Below, in pieces: positions 21,182 to 26,924 of a stretch of 26,924 nucleotides of DNA. A program made the position numbers and the translations under genes. The DNA is taken from the NCBI GenBank assembly GCA_034698045.1, contig JAQGAU010000508.1, positions 1-26,924 of the forward strand, given 5' to 3'. Position 1 is the stretch's first letter. The number at the start of each line of letters is the position of its first letter. Source of the stretch: Paramacrobiotus richtersi. Its lineage: Eukaryota; Tardigrada; Eutardigrada; Parachela; Macrobiotidae. The notes beneath the pieces are model-generated. The model did not search any database. It was not told where the DNA came from and saw only the letters and a program-made list of their open reading frames with translations.

Positions 21182-22095
21182 TTTGTATAAGAAAGTGCGG
21201 TTGCAGGCTTGCAACCACAAAAAGAACAAAGTCATTTATTTGGTTTTAGCAACGGGCGGTTTAGTCACCTAACTCGGCTTATTTAAATCAAATTTTTGTG
21301 ACCTTTTATTGATTTCGTTACGTTTGCACGTTTGCTTGTTGTAATGAGTGCGCAAACGAAATACAAATATCATTAAATAGTTTAATTCGAAAAATTTCTG
21401 AACAGTTTTGCGTTTGAAAAAAATAGGGATCTAAAGCGGCATCGAACTAATTAACATTAGAACCACCGATTCCTAGGCGGAAAGGACCTCTACAGGTATT
21501 GAAATTACCATAAAAATGACTTCTCCATCCGGGCGCCATCGAATTAGACATCTGTCATCGGTGTCTTTATTGTGTGACATGAATACTGTGATGTACTGCT
21601 GTGTCACGTTCTCGCTGCTATCTTCTGCTACGCTTTAGACACAGTCTGATTAATATCTAACATTTGTAATGCAGCGTCTAAGATATTTATCACAATAAGA
21701 AGACGTAAAAGATGACTGAAGAACAGCATACCATCCGACAGTTTATATTCATAGGTCACAAAACAAAGAAAAAAGGTAGCTTGAAGCGTCTGGGATGTAC
21801 CGGAACATAAGAAGCATAAGCGTACCCGGAAGTAAATGGCTTGTCATGACAATACCATATCACTATTCTCATGTCGCATTTCCATGCATTTACCATATAT
21901 CGCATTGAAGTATGCAGTTTGGATATGGCGTTTATGAATCCGTAACTCAAAGCAGTTCTTCGACCAAATCTAATTGCACATCCTCAATCTGCCCAGCGAC
22001 TTATAAAGCTACTGGTACAAGATAGTACCAGTAAGAGCCACGCTAACGACCGCATTTCGTTTTAACCACTTGATAATCCGCAGATCACCGTGGCC
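21182..22095. other. Spacer between Lcn-4 and pseudogene Lcn-5
   Basis: About 0.9 kb without a recognisable gene. The first 250 nt resembles the 3' flank of Lcn-5. The last 100 nt matches the Lcn-4 proximal upstream region, with TTATAAAG at about 22001 and CTTGATAATCCGCA shared with 19918-19931. A short inverted repeat, ACTGGTAC and GTACCAGT (22011-22018 and 22025-22032), lies in the dead promoter. Confidence 0.5.
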
Positions 22096-23298
22096 GTGGC
22101 TTGGAGTTCTTGTTGTGTTCAAACCCTGTTTTTTATCAGCCTGCTACTGGGTATGTACATGTACCCGTTTTACAGATATATGTACCCAACACTATGTGCT
22201 GGTTTGCTGTAATACCTCTCGAAATATTGGCAAACGAAACTGTGCACTTCATCTCCCATCGGGTGTTTTCGGGATTTCGTATGCAGGATTTTGCTGCAAG
22301 GAAAGAAAAAGCCACAGGCTAGGGGAAAGACAGCGTTCCCCAACTGGAGATAAACAGGCTTCTTCGTCGTATGGGTCAGCTTCATGTACAATGGGCATTA
22401 ACGCCCCAGTTACCCAACCATCTACAGCCCAAAGCGAGTAAGAACGTGACAATAACATTGTTTTTCGAAAACAGTAAAAATTATTCGCCTCTGTCTTCAT
22501 AGCAACCAAGTACCGTGTACGTATAAGTGATGTTTACCAGCAAATTTCAGTGTTGTGATAATCGTTACATTTCCCAAAAAGAACTCTGGTAACAACAAAG
22601 TGACCTTTAACTGAAATCAGCCTCTTTTACCAGATAAAACGACGAACAACTTTGCTTTCTTGGAAAATGGTACGATTATGCGTATTGGTGTATCCGTATT
22701 ACGGACGAAAGAGTCAGGACTAACTCGGTTGCGATGTGTACGAATTTGCTCAACGACAGCCTGACCCTATTTCCCGGCTCGAACACAAATACTGTAGTTC
22801 CGGAACAAATGAACACGAGAATTAACCGCGCTACCAACCCACTGCAGTAGTCTGCCGGCATATCTCAGTTACCTGAGTGTCGAGGGTCACTTTTCCGGCC
22901 TGTGTTACGCCGGTCCCACGGACATACATATATAGTAAGTCATCGACTCAGCTTATGTGCCAAATAGCTATGCAAGTCGGTTATCAACCGACTACGATAA
23001 CTACCCTTGGTTCTACGTATGCGACACATAAGGTACGAGCGGCGACGTCTGCTACGATCCCACCGTTTAAGTGCAAACGCCAATGCGACTGAACCAGGTG
23101 GCCGCCAGTCTCGCCAGTACAATCAATAACGCCACTAACCAGATTCTGTCGCGGTACTGCTTCGACGCCAACTTGTTCAAGAAATCGTTATGGACGGCCG
23201 ATTCTGCCGAATGCCCGTTTGTGGGACCGAGTGGGTTTTGTTACACTAGTTTACGCAATGGATATCTTTATCAGAGTGATCCTAACTTCGATGGCTGA
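22096..23298 (+). pseudogene. Lipocalin pseudogene Lcn-5
   Basis: All four exon equivalents are recognisable in order. Exon 1 (22096-22150) has GTG where Lcn-3 has its second ATG. The exon-2 acceptor AG is CG at 22270-22271, and the equivalent of the P-Q-L-P-N-Y block is scrambled by indels. The exon-3 acceptor AG is GC at 22654-22655. Exon 3 still encodes F-L-G-K-W-Y and LFPGSNT but has an in-frame TAG at 22848-22850 with a nearby frameshift. Exon 4 has stops after Y-V-C-D-T and where V-Y-V is expected, yet its second half is open and ends SDPNFDG and TGA at 23298. Start, two splice sites and several codons are lost, so no functional product is possible. Confidence 0.93.
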
Positions 23299-24561
23299 TT
23301 TGGTAGTGGAAAGCCCGTTTATAACCGCATTTCCGCAAAGTAATCAAAAGTCTAGGTCTACGCGATATAATACTTGATTTTTTAATTAAAATTCCGTTAC
23401 CCTTGTTTCGTTTGCGTGTTTGATTGTTACATGCACGAATGAAATACGTTTACTAATGAAAAGTGCGCTTTAAACGTACTGTACTCTGAACAGTTTCGTA
23501 AGATGAATTTGGCGCAGAATAAAAAATAGTGCATAATTGATCCACTCACCTTTCCGTATCACCCATTAGGTCATTACCACACTACTTTACACCTTAAAAA
23601 ACGTTAATTACATACTCACAAGTGCAAAAAGTACACAGCATGTATATTTTATAATATCATGCACTGCGATGAATTACATGATTGTAGTTAGCGATATCGC
23701 CAGAGAGACAGCCTTGTCATGATAAACTGTTGACTACATATTATCAATTTCACTGCCTCCATGCAGGATCGATGGATAATGCGATTCTTTCGATCTCATC
23801 TTTAGCTGCTAGTTTACGAATCATTTCAGTAATAAAAAATCATCTGATAAATAACTGCTAGTAATATTCTTCTTTAGGAATTCTGATCTTTTCTAAGATT
23901 GTCCGCTGTCGCTTTTGTTAGCCGCGTTTATTTTCGCCGTTAAAGACAATCTATGCACTGGTAAGTGTAACGGCTTATCTCTGATGCAACAAGAATGCAC
24001 AGTAGGCGATTCGATCAAATGAAAAAGTTATTCCAATTAGCAGGACAAGGGACTGTACGCGTAATTAGTTAGCTGAGCACTACCACGCATAACTGTTAGA
24101 CTCAAACGTTGAAACAGAAAACAAGTCAAATGGCTTTCCCCAGTTTTCAAACAATAACTTTCTGCCAATCTCTTTAAACAACAAAATAGCCGCTTCTTAT
24201 AACTACTAGACTGAAGATACTCCTCAAATATGATATATACTGCCTAAGGGGGGCTAGAATATAATAGAAGAGACATATCCCAAGAGGAACCGCAAGAGCT
24301 GCGGGGTAATATTTATTGAGAACCTTCTTCCAGATCGACTTACAACTTAATGATCAAACTACACTTCATCCATAGGTCATGCCATATTGGCTACGACGCA
24401 TTCATACGTAACTATCATAGCAGGGCGTCAGCCCTGTACAACAACGTAAAAGCATACTTATACGTCATCATGCTACACGGGTGTCAGTCCGTGCCAATCT
24501 CTTTAAACAACAAAATAGCCGCTTCTCACCAAGTTCCGAACGATTCACCTGCCAGAGGAGC
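23299..24561. other. Spacer, mostly without features
   Basis: AT-rich sequence downstream of pseudogene Lcn-5. I see no gene. It includes the first copy of a 34-nt direct repeat at 24164-24197 and the second at 24493-24526. Confidence 0.5.
24164..24526. repeat. 34-nt perfect direct repeat pair
   Basis: The same 34 nt, beginning GCCAATCTCTTTAAACAACA and ending GCCGCTTCT, occurs at 24164-24197 and 24493-24526, 329 bp apart. Flanks are not similar, so this looks like a local copy event rather than part of a tandem array. Confidence 0.9.
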
Positions 24562-24780
24562 ATTTCGCACCAAAGACATCCATCCATGTTACCAATGAAT
24601 CAGCCATTAAAGTTAGGACCCAAAAATAACGACATATGTAACCGCTTTGTTATTATAGCAAATTGTTATTGTAAAGGGTCTTAATATTATAGCAGTCGTC
24701 TGTCGGGGCTGGATTAATTGGACAATTAAGTATCTACATCAGACAGAAACACGGCTTTTGCAACGTGACCGCGCTAACCC
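24562..24780 (-). pseudogene. Degraded lipocalin exon-4 relic, Lcn-2-like
   Basis: Patches match the C-terminal half of Lcn-2 exon 4 and its 3' flank in order: ATTTCGCACCAAAG, AATCAGCCATTAAAGTTAGG, then TATAGCAGTCGTC, GGCTGGATTAATTGGACAAT and GACCGCGCTAACCC. Between them is unrelated AT-rich sequence of about 60 nt. No open frame remains. This is the oldest-looking of the four exon-4 relics. Confidence 0.7.
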
Positions 24781-24907
24781 ATTCATGTAACGAGTGAATA
24801 GCATAAATGAATCATTTATTATCGGCATCCAGATTTTCCTCTGCCACGGTTTGCTCGGTGGCTAACAGACCCCTCCATCACTATCTTATTTTTTTGAATT
24901 TTACAAA

Positions 24908-24966
24908 GATGGACACTTTTTCCGTCAATGATGGACACACTTTTTAATGATGGACACTTTGTCCAT
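24908..24966. repeat. Short tandem repeat, three copies of ATGGACAC
   Basis: ATGGACACTTTTT-like units start at about 24909, 24930 and 24949 with spacing of 21 and 19 nt. The last one overlaps the palindrome TGGACACTTTGTCCA. The purpose is unknown. Confidence 0.7.
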
Positions 24967-25730
24967 TAATGTACACTATTTTAGTCAGTGTAAATGATCT
25001 TGTCTCCTAAATCGGTGAAGGAAATATTATTTTTCTATCCAGATTTGTAATTTAGCACGAGCTAGTTTCAGACGACCGCGCAGCGTTTACTCGTACTCAG
25101 TAGCACCCTTGAAGGTGTGATAAAACAGTAATATTAACACTTTTAATGAGTTTGTCTTTTACGTAAAACTTCTGTTTGATTGGTATCTATTGAAAAGGCG
25201 GTAAAAATAGACATAAACTATCGGTAAACAACAAGCCACCAAAAGCTAACCGAGAACTCCATAAAACACATTTTACAACTACAAAAGCTGTATTTCCTCG
25301 AATCTAAGCGTGATATTATTATAGGTAAATCTAAACGAAATACGTAATAATCATGCAGCTCAGAGGAACAATTTCTAATTTGATTCGCGCCACGATGGCT
25401 TGACATGAAACGTAAGCGCAACGTACGCCGAACATGGCATAATTCTTGTAGTCAATCTTGCAGATGTACAGAGTCGTCAGAAGTCACAGATAGGCTGAAA
25501 AACCCTTGGTTGATACATTACGTAGAAAACTTGCGCACCGAAAAAATAAACTGTTTTGTTTGTTTAAACAAGCTCACAATCAGCCGCTTTGGTCAGACTG
25601 GTAATTTTGCAGTTTTTACCAACCAACACATTAATATTGAAACGACAAATAAATACTACGGTATGTAATGTTGCTCTTCGGGTGGATGGCATGTAGTCCA
25701 GATAACTAAGCACGAGCAGTTATGACCACG
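24967..25730. other. Spacer; 3' flank of Lcn-6 at its right end
   Basis: No gene seen. The part 25400-25730 weakly resembles the downstream flank of Lcn-1 (for example GAAAACTTG, ACGACAAATAAATACTACGG against ACGACAGTTAAATGGTACCG), as expected for a shared origin of the two genes with their flanks. Confidence 0.45.
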
Positions 25731-26924
25731 TCATCCAGTGAAGTTAGGATCTCCTAGGTACAGATACGCATTGCGTACGCTTGTATAACAGCTATCAGTC
25801 GGAGTCACAAGTGGGCAGTCAGGCAAATCATTTAGCCAGGGGAAGGTTTTCATCATGCCAGCAGTAAAACAGTAGGATCCCAGCGCAGTGTTAATTGCGC
25901 TGACTACAGTATTGGCCGTCGTTGCAGATACTTTGTCCGGCCTTTCTCGCGTGAAGACGTATGGTAGCGGTTGCGCACAAATGCCAGACTTTATATCATA
26001 TGTATTACAGTCGTAAAACAATGCGTAGGTTTCGTAGTCTGTCGCCAGTACCAACGTGGTGTCAATATCTGCAAAAGAAAGGATTGATCAGCGGAATGCT
26101 GTTCATTAATTTTGGTAACTGCGACACTCTACCACGCATTTATTTGCATATCGGCAAATTCACTTTCTTCAGTGATAAGGTCATCGAATATTCGCGATAT
26201 CTCCACGAAGTTAACTTTAAATATACGAAGTCCACTGAAGTGTGTGTTCTTAAAAATATATTAATCAATGATCCATGGTGTACACCAATAAGCTCGACTT
26301 TTCTTACCGGCGCCCGGTCCGGTAAGGAAACCAATTCCTCGCTGTTGCCCATCAACAGTCAAATAGTCCAGATAAGAATAACCCACTGGGGCTGTATGAC
26401 ACTGATTGTTGTTTGATGCGTTGGCGGTACCATACAACTGTTCTATGGCAATTGCTGGGGTGTTTGAACCGGGATACAACGTCAGACTCCCACCGATCAA
26501 ATTGGTGAGGGTAGTGACGAAGTTGACAGTAGTCCGAGCGCGGTCGGGAATGCCATCGTACCATTCCATATAAGGGTACCATTTCCCCATCATCTACAAG
26601 ATTGACAGAACAATACTGTACTGACTGTAGGTAAGTACATCAGGACATTTTCGGTGGCGAGCCGTTGCTGGGATTTGATTACTAGTATTACCCGCGCTGG
26701 ATCGATTTTCATTGGCTGAATATAGTTGGGAATCTGAGGAGAACCCGGTGTGCATGGGGGCGGTGACACCGGTCCGTACGAGTAATCTGCCGCTTTGTTT
26801 GATTTTTGGTGGCGGAGCTTGGAGCGACTAGAACGATTCTCTTCGAATTCAGGTCTGAATAATCCTGCCAGTGAAGTACCTGCAAACCAAATAACGAAAT
26901 CGTTTAGGCTGGCTAATACGGTTA
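25731..26924 (-). CDS. Secreted lipocalin-type protein Lcn-6, first exon outside window
   Basis: Visible minus-strand exons are 26879-26692, 26593-26308 and 26068-25731; introns are 98 and 239 nt with GT..AG ends and phases 0 and 1. Exon 2 starts in phase 1 after a TTTGCAG acceptor, so the signal-peptide exon must lie beyond 26924. Exon 2 has the longest linker seen here, with S-R-S-K-L-R-H-Q-K, then CTPGSPQIPNYIQPMKIDP. Exon 3 starts M-M-G-K-W-Y and has LYPGSNTPAIAIEQLYG and sequon NAS. Exon 4 has LATDYETYALFYDC, T-R-E-R-P-D, GSYCFTAGMMKTFPWLND, and ends LGDPNFTG. It is closest to Lcn-1, 18 kb away, on the same strand. If exon 1 is 58 nt, the product has 289 residues. Confidence 0.85.

Noticed and set aside
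22070-22441. 123-codon open frame as an intact coding exon
   Set aside because: It runs across the exon 1, intron 1 and exon 2 equivalents of pseudogene Lcn-5; both the acceptor and the start codon are mutated.

Overview
The window looks like nuclear DNA from an invertebrate animal. Genes are split by mostly short introns (55-240 nt) with GT..AG borders. There are rhodopsin-type GPCR remnants, a minisatellite and DNA-transposon relics, and no bacterial operon structure. I suspect an ecdysozoan, possibly a tardigrade, from gene style alone; that is a guess.

The main content is a cluster of secreted lipocalin-type genes, called Lcn-1 to Lcn-6 here. Lcn-1 (6846-8060, minus), Lcn-2 (9201-10863, minus), Lcn-3 (15830-17064, plus) and Lcn-4 (19972-21181, plus) can be assembled from four exons each. 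Lcn-6 (25731-26879, minus) runs off the right edge. Lcn-5 (22096-23298, plus) is a clear pseudogene. Four further pieces, at 4109-4270, 5361-5660, 5663-5917 and 24562-24780, are relics of the last exon only. Every complete gene has a 58-nt signal-peptide exon, a second exon with a variable basic linker and the start of the lipocalin domain, a third exon opening on the G-K-W-Y motif, and a fourth exon with the D-Y-x-x-Y motif and a conserved C-terminal tail. Intron phases are 1-0-1 throughout.

Left part (1-4300): a cysteine-rich secreted protein gene, cut at the window start, with three visible exons (1-200, 343-645, 3480-3630). Its 2.8-kb second intron holds a roughly 67-79-bp minisatellite, which is interrupted by a 766-bp hAT-like non-autonomous transposon with a perfect 8-bp target duplication. 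From 4400 to 7150 there is a tandem duplication of the 3' half and downstream flank of an Lcn-1-type gene.

Middle part (10.9-19 kb): a hairpin-forming inverted repeat lies just upstream of Lcn-2. Two related GPCR pseudogenes sit in opposite orientation (12960-13962 minus, 17866-18843 plus) as the arms of an inverted duplication that encloses Lcn-3 and a 427-bp foldback MITE. One GPCR copy carries a near-perfect 62-nt palindrome.

Right part (19-26.9 kb): Lcn-4, pseudogene Lcn-5, a degraded exon-4 relic and partial Lcn-6. The products of the intact genes are probably exported carriers of small hydrophobic ligands. The window as a whole records birth and death of this family through tandem and inverted duplication.
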